Part shown: positions 40,894 through 50,533 of the stretch, piece by piece
Position numbering within the stretch: position 1 is the stretch's first letter
How the letters are laid out: each line of letters starts with the position of its first letter
DNA from: Aulostomus chinensis
Taxonomy: Eukaryota; Chordata; Actinopteri; Syngnathiformes; Aulostomidae
Direction of reading: 5' to 3'
DNA length: 64,000 nucleotides
Assembly: GCA_037954235.1 (NCBI GenBank)
Contig: JBBMOA010000009.1
Location: 28,430,126 to 28,494,125 of the forward strand
Notes under the pieces: model-generated
Database searches by the model: none
Told to the model about the DNA's origin: nothing
What the model saw: only the letters and a program-made list of their open reading frames with translations
Position numbers and translations under genes: made by a program

Positions 40894-41008
40894 CCATCCA
40901 TCCATCGTCATCTTCCGCTTATTCCTACACATTAAGGGTCGCGGGGGGGCGAGCCTATCCGAGCGTCAACGGGCGAGAGGCGGGGTTCACCCTGGACAGG
41001 TCGCCAGT
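40894..41008 (-). mobile_element. 5'-truncated SINE copy with 15-bp TSD
   Basis: Same family as the element near 31.5 kb, keeping only the last 115 bp (ACCTGTCCAGGGTGAACCCC to a GGATGGATGG tail on the - strand). The 15-bp sequence GTCTTGGATGTATGT is present at 40879-40893 and 41009-41023, a perfect target-site duplication, which indicates insertion by retrotransposition with 5' truncation. Confidence 0.85.
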
Positions 41009-41179
41009 GTCTTGGATGTATGTGTTATTTCTTATCAGATGTCTTTTCCATGTTGTTTCAGATTTAGAGAAAAAAAACTGGTGGAGGCCGTTTGCCAAAA
41101 TTGATGGCGATAATAACATTCTGCATAAAGTTATTTGAATGTTTTCCAAAATTAATGCATGTATGTGATTTAATTAAAG

Positions 41180-41275
41180 ATATGTTTAAGCGGTAGCAGT
41201 TTTTTTTTTTTGGGGGGGGGGGGGGGCGTGTTGCTTTCTCTTCTTTCCAGGAGTCGGTAACTATAATAAACGAAT
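41180..41275. repeat. Diverged local duplication with T12-G15 tract, copy 1
   Basis: AAAGATATGTTTAAGC, a T12-G15 junction (41200-41226) and CTATAATAAACGAATGAG. It pairs with copy 2 about 310 bp downstream. Confidence 0.6.
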
Positions 41276-41490
41276 GAGGCCGGATGTTTTCATATGTCAG
41301 AAGGATCTGAACCCATGCAGAACAGCCACGTTACTGCAGGCACGCTGGGTTCCATCGCTGACAGCCTGGGACGATGTGACATGATTATTCAGAAGAATCA
41401 CGTACAGCTTTTTTATGTTAAAACAGAAGTTTCAAAAGTGAAAAAGTGACACATTATTGACGATCCACAGACATCATGTAGAGCAGTGAT

Positions 41491-41581
41491 AAAGATGTTT
41501 AAGCAACACTGTTTTTTTTTGGGGGGGGGGGGGGGTCTGCTGTCCTACTGTCCAAGGGTCATAAACTAATAAACAATTGAG
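41491..41581. repeat. Diverged local duplication with T9-G15 tract, copy 2
   Basis: AAAGATGTTTAAGC, a T9-G15 junction (41512-41535) and AAACTAATAAACAATTGAG, in the same order as copy 1. Confidence 0.6.
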
Positions 41582-41949
41582 AAGTTGTGTAAACAGTATT
41601 ATAGTAATATCAGGATAGCATGGCTTAATGTTTTACTGTCTAGTGGAACAAATAACATATTAATACTATTTGGTATAGTGGGTGGGTTACAGGTGAGTAG
41701 GCGTGGCCACTTTTCATAGGGTTCATTAATTACAGGTGAGACAAAACAACTCAGTTGACATTTGAAGCAATGGACAGTATAAAACACATCAGTCACGGGT
41801 TTCATTATTTAATATTCTAACATACGCAAACAGGCTACTCGGTCATTTATCTACAGCCTAACAAAGACTAATGTAGAACACAGTCAGAAAATGAGTAAGA
41901 CGACCTCAGCCCTGTAATAACAGGTTCCTGGTTTCCAAGGGGAGCCTGA

Positions 41950-42480
41950 ACGCAGCATTCTGGGAGGGTCTGGATCCCTGTGGCAGCTCCTCCGTCGAGT
42001 CTCCGGCAGCTGCTTCGAGAGAAGGGCGGCGGTAGGAAGCAACCACGGCGGTCCTCCACATCTGAAAGCACACACCGGGCGAGGTAAGCGGATTCAGGAA
42101 TATACATGTATATATACATATTTTTTTGTGTATCAGATGTACCAACGTAAAAACGCCCAGGGGCTCCTTGAAACAACCAGGCGAGTTTGAGGTAAAGGAA
42201 GTAGTTAAACGACCACCGCGCGTGAGCCGGGGGGCTGTTGCTAGCCGTGTAGCAGCGGCGGCTCGGCGAGTTGAAACCTGTTACTTTCGTTGAAGTTTTG
42301 CGACGGCACGACGGTCGTGTTCATGTGTTTCATTTGAAGAAACGTGAAGGGAATATACCGTAAACTGAGGACACACCTGTTTGTTCCCCGGGTAGCTGCT
42401 GAGGGAGATCTCTTCAGCCTCCCAGCCCTCAATCCAACCCTAGCACATCTCACCTCCTTTACGTTTAGCTCACAAGACGG
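41950..42480 (+). promoter_or_regulatory. CpG-rich stretch with a strong splice donor; candidate rhoc promoter and non-coding exon 1
   Basis: This stretch is clearly richer in CpG than its surroundings. On the + strand, bases up to 42083 end GAG followed by GTAAGC, a near-consensus donor with no matching open reading frame, as expected for an untranslated first exon. The next recognisable + strand gene is rhoc, whose first coding exon has an acceptor at 50275. Pairing the two gives an 8.2-kb intron 1. This is inference from position and splice signals; the stretch could instead, or also, serve a leftward gene. Confidence 0.35.
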
Positions 42481-43460
42481 AGCCCACCAGGACTAAAAGT
42501 TTCTCTCCCTTTAAAAACAAACAAACAAAACAATGCAGAATTTGGGGTATCTTTTTTCAGTGTCAAGAAATTCTTGGAGAGCAAAAGCTAGCGAGTCAGT
42601 GTGTGAGTGTTTTAATGGCCGGTTTGAAATCTTGTTAAAACAGTGGTCTCCTCTGAGGAATTTCCCATCTCCGAGTCACCACACCCTTGTTGTGCTGCTC
42701 GGCTTCTCTAGCGCAGACCCCCGTGTCCCAGCCGCTTGCTCCCTCCTCATCTTGGCATGTCCCTCAGCTAAAATGCTCTGCCGATACTTGTTGTGAACCG
42801 GAGGGAAAGTGCAGATCTCTAAGGAACTCCCGTCTAAGCCACTCGAACCTCAACTCGCAGGTGAGGCACCTGTGCTGCAGAACAAGGCATCAGATGCATC
42901 GGATCCAATCTCCTGACTCGTCTGCCTGTGTGTGCATGCTGGCATCTGAAAACGTTTACACCTTCTAGTGAAGAAAGTATGATGTCACCCTATAGCTGCA
43001 TGCTGACCAGGCTGTTTGTGCAGGCAGTGAACAGAAGTGTTACCCAGGGATACACGCACATCACCGCCACAGCGGTGGGAGGAAATCTGGAAAATGGAAT
43101 GTCAAACACAGTCAGCCGGAGAAGTGGGCTCAGTAAACTGCTCGACAGTGGCTTTATTCAGTCAGATGAAGCTTATTATGAGTTGTTGTTTGTTTCAGTT
43201 TCAGATCTATCATCGGTTTTTTAAGTTCAGCATCTGCCAAATCTCAGCACGCGGAGGGGGCGTGGCCTTCTCCTTAAGTGCCTCATTGCATTTTCCTCAG
43301 ATGTCCCATTTCCTGACTTGAGAAGTCAGCTTGGTCATGTGCCCTTAAGTTGTACACTGAAGATTGTATGTATGTTAGAAGGGAGGTGTATTGTATTTTA
43401 TACCTTAGAGCTTATAAACATCTTGATAGTGTTTCCAGTCGTCAACTCCTGTACTTTAAT

Positions 43461-43660
43461 TAGTGAAGAAGTCCATTTATTGTCACATGTACAGTGAAAT
43501 TTGTCCTCCGCATTTATTCCGTCCTCCACGGAGCAGCGAGCAGCCGAGTGCAGCCCCCGGGGACCAAGATCAGGTCTTCTGCCAGTACCTTGGTCAGGAG
43601 CACCGAACAGGAGACTTGCCAAGTGGTGGTTCTGACTTGAGGGCGCGTTCACATTAGGAG
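43461..43660. repeat. Interspersed repeat fragment (teleost type)
   Basis: Contains TTTATTGTCACATGTACAGT, GAAATTTGTCCTCCGCATTT, GGAGCAGCGAGCAGC and CCCGGGGACCAAGATCAGG in the order I associate with a very common fish dispersed repeat. I do not know its class with certainty; a Repbase/Dfam search would name it. Confidence 0.5.
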
Positions 43661-43944
43661 TGCATTATTGTTTTTGCTGGTATCTGATATTTTGAATATT
43701 TTATTTAACTAATGTGGCTGATAGGCAGCTGGTATTTAGCAATGTTGATATCATCTGGGTTAAAATAAGCTCATATGATATTGACATATTTTACATATTG
43801 AGGAATGTTGTGGATTTGAAAAAGAAACACAGATAAATCAGATATTTACTGTTATACTCCCTTATTATGCATCTTATGAACAAAGATGAGACTAAAGCAA
43901 CACTGAATGAAGTATTCATATCATCCTAGCTGCTAATAGTACTC

Positions 43945-44496
43945 ATGTCGTCCAGCCTCTATGTAGTACTCATGTCGTCCAGCCTCCATGTGGTACTCAT
44001 GTCGTCCGACATGCATGTAGTACTCATGTCGTCCAGCCTCTATGTGGTACTCATGTCGTCCAGCCTCTATGTGGTACTCATGTCGTCCAGCCTCTATGTG
44101 GTACTCATGTCGTCCAGCCTCCATGTGGTACTCATGTCGTCCAGCCTCCATGTGGTACTCATGTCGTCCAGCCTCCATGTGGTACTCGTGTTGTCCGACA
44201 TGCATGTAGTACTCGTGTCGTCCAGCCTCTATGTAGTACTCGTGTCGTCCAGCCTCTATGTAGTACTCATGTCGTCCAGCCTCCATGTGGTACTCATGTC
44301 GTCCAGCCTCCATGTGGTACTCATGTTGTCCGACATGCATGTAGTACTCATGTTGTCCAGCCTCCATGTAGTACTCATGTTGTCCAGCCTCCATGTGGTA
44401 CTCATGTTGTCCGACATGCATGTAGTACTCGTGTCATCCAGCGCTCATGCAGTCCTCATGTCGTTTAGCATGCATGTAGTACTCGTGTCGTCCTAG
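43945..44496. repeat. 27-bp minisatellite, about 20 units
   Basis: Twenty units of 27 bp, each containing AGTACTC and ATGTCGTCC-type cores. Three unit types are seen: CAGCCTCTATGT, CAGCCTCCATGT and CCGACATGCATGT; the last occurs as units 3, 10, 15 and 18. No unique spacers separate the units, so it is not a CRISPR array. Open frames of 183 and 162 codons on the two strands are products of the 3n unit length. Confidence 0.95.
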
Positions 44497-47400
44497 CTGT
44501 GTGTAGTCCTGTGACAAAGTGAAGTAAATATCGAGTACAATCCTCTGGAAGTACTTCCTATTTGGATGTTGCTGCTTTCAGCTGGACAGGAATGTTTTGG
44601 AAGATTAAACCTGTCTCGTGTCTCCATCCAGCTGCATGTATGTGTCAGCTTTGCTTTCATTTAATTTTTGCTGCATATGTTAGGAGAGGAGGAATGCAGC
44701 ACCCTGAGGATACAGAACATTAGCTCCCTGATGGTGACATCACACTGCAACACAAGAGGAGAGAGTCCGTGAGAACAAGAGCCTGGAGGAGGATAGGTAA
44801 TAGACAGCTGAAGGAGCAAATAATGAGAGAGAATAACAAACAGGGTACAAGTCAGCTGCCTCACCTCTTCCAGCTGGTGTGTGTCCGTGTCTCTGCAAGC
44901 TTTATGATCTTCTAACAGCAGCCTGTGCTCAGGATGTGGAAAGCTAAACTAGTGTACATTAAACATTTCTAACCAAATCCTGATTAGTGCCCTTCCCAAG
45001 TCACTGCATGACTAATTCATATATTTATATTTTGTACTCCTGCATTATAAATCAAAGACATGCACGTACTTTAGAGTATTTAAGCTTCTCCTTATCTGTT
45101 GCCTGATTTGCAACGCTTGTGTTCTAGTTTCAACCGTCACGCATCTCCGTCCATCTGACTTCCCTCCATATAGCTGCGAGCAAAGGCTCAAGGCTGGACG
45201 AAGGGATAATTCTGTGTGATATTTCTCTTTCGTCCTCTGCTCTGAGCTCAGCTGTATACATGGTGATAAATTGGGCTAGAGGAGTCTCAATGGCTCTGTC
45301 CTATTTTGGGCTCCAGCCAGGTTCTCTGACTTTATCTGCTTCCCTGGCCTGGATCTGAGCACCCAGTTTTGCTCTCAAGTTTGTTTTCAACCTTGAAAAT
45401 CTGAGCTTCATCTTCTCCAAGAATTTCCATAATCCTTCCACAGGACAAAGGTATACTTTGTAAAGAGAAAAAAACAAACAAACAAATGAAGGCAGCAGTG
45501 TTTAGTTAGGCCCTTGTTTTGTTGCCTTATTTCTGAAGATTACTTTCCAGCTAAATAAGCTCTTCAATAAAATACCAGAACTGTGAAAAATGCCTGTCAG
45601 ATGACATAAATCTAAGGTGATGTCATCAGATGTCTCCCTTGGTCAGAAAATAGCCTGGTTTCCTAGCAGGGCAGTTTGGGATGATTGTGGACAACCCTCC
45701 CTCTGAAGCCCTTTCCTGATAAAATGGTGGTTTGGACAAAGTGGACAACTAATCTCTGCATCAGTGTGCCGATAGTAGCGGAGAAATAGCTTTGCCTTTT
45801 CTGAATGGTTTCCCTTTTCCAACTTGAATGAGGGAATGTGGACAGAAGCAAGAGTTGTGCTTGTATGAAATGACAAATCAAAAGAACAAATATCACTACA
45901 ACAGTACTGAGAACAAACGAACACACACAAGCAGAGTTGTGAAAAAATCTTCACTCATGTTTCAGTGTTGGACAATTGGCACTTCAGTGTACAACTTGTC
46001 CTCGACATGTAAGCCAGGAGAAAGAGTGACACACTGCTGGGACAGGGATGTTGTTGGGTGTTGTAGTGGGTGAGACATTCCTCATAACTTATGTCCTCCC
46101 ACAGTTTCACAGTCAGACAGCGTTGTGTGTGAGCATTCAGTGACCCATTATTAATCATCATGTGGAACGCATTTTGTTTCTTTGACCATTCAAGCCTGGC
46201 AGTGCTTATACACAGTCAGTGTGTTTTTGCATGTAGACTGCCATTAGTTGGTACAGTACATTTAAGACGATATTCCAGCAGGTTTGCGTCCTTTTTCTCG
46301 GGAAAAGGTAAATACGTTTATTCATTCGTGTCAGATGTGCATCTGGTCAGCGGCAGAAGGTTTTTTTTACTTTACCCTTTGCATGTCAGTATTTACTCTT
46401 TCCCCTCTATTCAGTTATTTCTGGCAATGTCTATAGTCCAGGTTTGCTCTCCCATCTTCGTACCCAGACCCTCCAAGGCTCAGACGCACCACTGGCTCAC
46501 TTGTGAGTTGTTTTTGTCGGCCAGTGGCAGGACATTTCGTTTCCTCTTTGCAGGCAGGCGGGATTTGACATACCTTTGTTAGAAGAAGCATTATTTAAAT
46601 GTGTACTTCCATTAATTTCTAACATCTGATATCACCCCTCCCACGCATACATCCAGTGTCAGTGCAAAAGTGGGAAGACATGAAAGAAGATTTCTCTTTT
46701 TCTCTCTTTTTTTGTTGGGGGGGGGGGGAGTATTGTTTCGGAACATTTGAAACTGTCCACCACTCCCAGTATCGATAGAACACTCGTACCAGCTTGTTCC
46801 AGCTCATACCAGATCATACCTTCTGTACTTTTAATTAAAACTGCAACCAAGCAAAGAGTTTGTGTAAATACCTAAAGTTTGCAGTGCTATGTGGTTTCAA
46901 GCTTCCATCCTTCTGCTCCACCTGGAGTCCCCCGGGGCTGGGGGGGGTGCTGTGTGATTATTTTTACCCCCTACCTCCTCTGACGTGAGTAACAAGTCTG
47001 GCTAATGTTTGACTGCTCCAGGAGAGACTCAAAAGTGCGAAAGACGTGTCTGCGCTGCATGTGCCAGGAAACTTTGTCCCTGAACACACCGTGCAGGGAC
47101 ACATGTTATGCAATACAGGATAATTATCCTCAGACACATGTGAACAACATATAATCCTCTGGCTAGTTTTACAACCAGCCTCTTTTAGTTCAGTGTGTGT
47201 GTTTGCACATAATAATGTATTTCTAGCACGTTCGACTCTGTAACACCGAGTTTTAGGCAGCTCTTTTTGTCCTATGACTGCCTGGTTGACGGCTCTGTCG
47301 AGGTGTTTCCCGGCCGGTCGGTGGGAAATGCTGGTAAAGCTTAGAAGTAGCTGGTGGGTTCTGGACACAAAATAATTAGTTTGTGTTGGGTGGCAGTGAA

Positions 47401-49078
47401 TGTGAACCTCATTTTTCAGGGGCAAGGAGATGTTAGAATTTTCCAGCATCAAAGACATTCTTTTCATGCCTGGTGTCTGCAACTTTTTCTTCATATCATT
47501 TACTTTTTTATCAGTGTGTTTGAACTGTTTTTCATGTAACGTTATTTTCCCCAACATTGATGGAGACCCACTTACTGCAAGATAAAATCCAGGGCACATT
47601 TAATGATGAATTGTCAAATGTAACACAAAGGAGAATGTTAAACACAGATCAATGACTGGCTGCAGCATCAGGACCATCTTCTTGAAAGCAACATGATATT
47701 GTTAGGGACATTTAATTTGCTGTATATGAGGTTAAAGTTGGGCAGTTATTACCATTTAATACAAAATGCCCTTGTTGGCATTTGATCTGATATTCATTAT
47801 TCTTATAACGTGTGCATCTCCTACCATGTTCTGTGTGTCTGCTCTCTGTGAATCCTCACAAAAATGTACATGATGTGACTATAGTATGAGAGCAGTATCA
47901 CTGCTGCTTGAATAGGTACTTTGATATACACACACATTTCTAATCTACATGTCGAAACATTACAAAGCAAACTGATATCAGATTGCAGCAGTTCAGATAA
48001 AACCTCTAGGTGTCTCCAGCTGTGGATGATGGTGAGAACTGAGGACACACTCGAGCGATGCAGAATCGACACGCCAATGCAGGGGATTCTCATCCTTGTG
48101 TACGACCGACCAGAAAGTGGTGAAGAAAGTCCGAATTGTGTGATTTAAGCATAAATCACTCTCTTCGTGCTCAGGTTCACTGCCATCATTATGACAGCTT
48201 CTTCTTCTTGTTTTTGGCCCTTAATTATCTTGACCTACATTTTATTTTTATTTTCAGTCCGTGAAAGTCATTCCCGTCGCATGCTGATGGAGCACAGCGG
48301 TCCTGGCCCACACCAGGATTGGAGGGCGATCAGCAGTGCTGCTTTTTGCACAATCCTTTTAATTTTCAAATGTAATTCAGAGAAATGATAGAAACGTAAC
48401 TGACAGCTTGAGACACAAGGTAGGCAGACGATGACACCGATAAACGCCATCCCATAAATAGATCATGGTCTTGGTGAAAGTAAACACTTTAAGGATTCCA
48501 GAAAGACAGTGTTGTTTTTGGAAAGGCATCCTGGGAGTCCCTGTTATGTCCTCGTGCAATACTGGTGTGCCACCACAATATTGCACAAGTAAGCGATCTT
48601 TATGTGCTGCCACTGGCACAGGAGGCATCATCAATAAGCTGCATTATTTTATCACAGCACAGGAGCTGCAACACTGAACTCATTTTCTGAAGCTTGCCGT
48701 GGTAGTTGTGTCTGCGTGTACTCGCCCTCTGGCTGTGTCAGTAAATGTATGTGGTGGCAGTAACCTGCTATCAAAGAAAACAGGTGGATCTCTCCAGAGA
48801 CAAGCTGACAACACACTGGCCTGCTTTAATCTGCAGAAGAGAAAAGTAGACTGAACAATTGTTCTTTTTATTCTTGTGGTGAAAATGGAAGCTGTTGCTA
48901 CTGTGAGGAACAGAGTCCACAACAAGCAGAAAGAGATTAAAGCAGCACAGCCCGGACGAAAACTCAATCCATCAAGGACAACAAAACTAAAACACATTCA
49001 AAAACACAGCCATGCAGCGGGGCCATCTCTAACATAGGAGAATTCACATTCTCAATCAAACCCCACCTTTATGATGCG

Positions 49079-49079
<1 letters not shown>

Positions 49080-49116
<37 letters not shown>
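49080..49116. repeat. (CA)n array
   Basis: About 37 bp; one of only two dinucleotide arrays right of 32 kb. Confidence 0.97.
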
Positions 49117-49120
<4 letters not shown>

Positions 49121-49516
49121 GAGAACCCTACGATACCAGGATTGTGCCTCCCCAGCGGTCAAATTTATAATAGCATTCAGCTAACAGAGGTGTGATGTGA
49201 CCACCTCTGCCACCAAATCAACCGTTTAGCGCTTTGGTGTGAGCAAAGTTGTGTTTACCCACCTACAGCTACAAGGGATGGCATTTGAGATGTCTGCAGA
49301 GCTGTTCTGATGACAGGCCAAACTGTCACCTTCAATTTCAGCTCATCTTGACAGGTCAGTCTGGTCCAGAGCAGAAGTTCAGTCCTGGTAGTCTGAGACT
49401 TGTGGGATGTGATACTTTTGGCCCGCTGCCAGTTTGTTGTGTCATCACCTACTTCCTTCTCTCAGTTTCTGTCAGCTAGTTGAAGATGGCTGTTCATCTT
49501 TGTGTGTGTGAGTGAG

Positions 49517-49554
49517 TTTCTTTCACTGGGACACCACCTTCCCAGTGAAAGAAA
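49517..49554. repeat. Perfect 15-bp inverted repeat, 8-nt loop
   Basis: TTTCTTTCACTGGGA at 49517-49531 and TCCCAGTGAAAGAAA at 49540-49554, separated by CACCACCT. Confidence 0.95.
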
Positions 49555-50260
49555 GAGTCTCATCCACATGGTAGAGCTGTAAAAGTTTGGTGGCATCGGC
49601 ACAATCTGACATCATGGTCCGATCCTAAATCTGCTCTCCACGGTCCAAAATAAAAAGTTACACCCTAAAAATGTTGTGTGTTGAATGAAGCTGCAATGAT
49701 GAACGTGACCTGCAGGCCCCACCCTCAAGGCCCACCCAGGGGCCAGTAGGGCGTGGGAAACAAGTTCCAAGTTTGTAGGACTTCAAGATACTGAACACTA
49801 TCTCTTGTGACTGTAACACACAAAGTTGTTCCTTGATAATGTTCACATTTTTTGTTATTATTCTGAAGATCCCTTTTACTTTTGTCAGCACATAAATTCT
49901 ACATACAAAGTTTAAAGAATATTGGACTCATATTGAAAACAGAAAGGCTTGTCTAGTTGGGTCGGGTCAGACTGGTACCACGATGGGAAAGCAGCTCTGT
50001 AGGAATGTCAATCTCACCAAGGTGGAGCTAGAAATCATTTTCCTCAGAGATGTACAAGTAGCCTGGAATAGTCTGAATGTACCATGTCGCTGAGCAGAAC
50101 TCAAGCATTCCCTAAGACTCCAAGTGTCTCCCTCTGTTCCAGTCGCTCTCACTTCTCCTCCAGAGCAGTGCTGAACCCTGCAGCCCAACTGTTTTTCACC
50201 TCACACACAGGACACAACCCAGGAAAGGGAAAAGGGTGCGGCTCCACTACACTTCGATCA

Positions 50261-50377
50261 TCTTTTTCCTCTCAGTCTTACTATTTCTGGGCTTTCGAGT
50301 CGCTCCGCTGCTTTACGCTTCACCAGGAGTTTACGGACTGAATCAGATCCACTCATCAAAGTCTCCTATGTTTATAG
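50261..50377 (+). promoter_or_regulatory. rhoc: Probable splice acceptor and 5' UTR part of the rhoc start exon
   Basis: Bases 50261-50275 read tctttttcctctcag, a strong polypyrimidine tract plus AG, giving a 102-nt untranslated segment before the ATG. RhoA/RhoC genes normally start with a non-coding exon, so an upstream exon is expected. The exact boundary is inference; an AG directly before the ATG is the weaker alternative. Confidence 0.45.
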
Positions 50378-50533
50378 ATGGCAGCCATCAGGAAGAAGTT
50401 GGTGATCGTGGGTGATGGAGCGTGTGGGAAAACCTGTCTGTTAATCGTCTTCAGTAAGGACCAGTTCCCAGAAGTGTACGTCCCCACTGTGTTTGAAAAC
50501 TACATCGCCGACATCGAAGTTGATGGCAAACAG
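50378..50533 (+). CDS. rhoc: rhoc coding exon 1 (residues 1-52)
   Basis: Encodes the start MAAIRKK, the P-loop and switch I through VDGKQ. It ends CAG followed by GTACGT, a good donor, in phase 0. The bases just before the ATG are a weak possible acceptor; a stronger pyrimidine-rich acceptor ends at 50275, so this exon probably carries about 102 nt of 5' UTR. Confidence 0.95.

Larger units (their letters stand above)
31842..41949. other. Non-coding stretch with few simple repeats
   Basis: Contains the L1 relic, the truncated SINE, the hexanucleotide tract and the T-G tract duplication. The longest non-repeat frame, 38519-39061 (+, 180 codons), matches nothing I recognise. Otherwise nothing identifiable. 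Confidence 0.6.
42490..50260 (+). other. Non-coding stretch, probably rhoc intron 1
   Basis: I see no supportable coding exon here. The open frames are short, unrelated to known families by eye, and occur on both strands. Identifiable contents are an interspersed repeat fragment (about 43461-43660), the 27-bp minisatellite (43945-44500), a poly(G) run near 46718-46728, a (CA)n array (49080-49116) and a perfect hairpin (49517-49554). Assignment as intron depends on the candidate exon near 42 kb. Confidence 0.4.

Noticed and set aside
43945..44496. CRISPR-like regular repeats
   Set aside because: Units are contiguous 27-bp tandem copies with no unique spacers, in a vertebrate genome; it is a minisatellite.
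46160..46582. 140-codon frame on the + strand
   Set aside because: Phe/Ser-rich, no family resemblance, in a probable intron.
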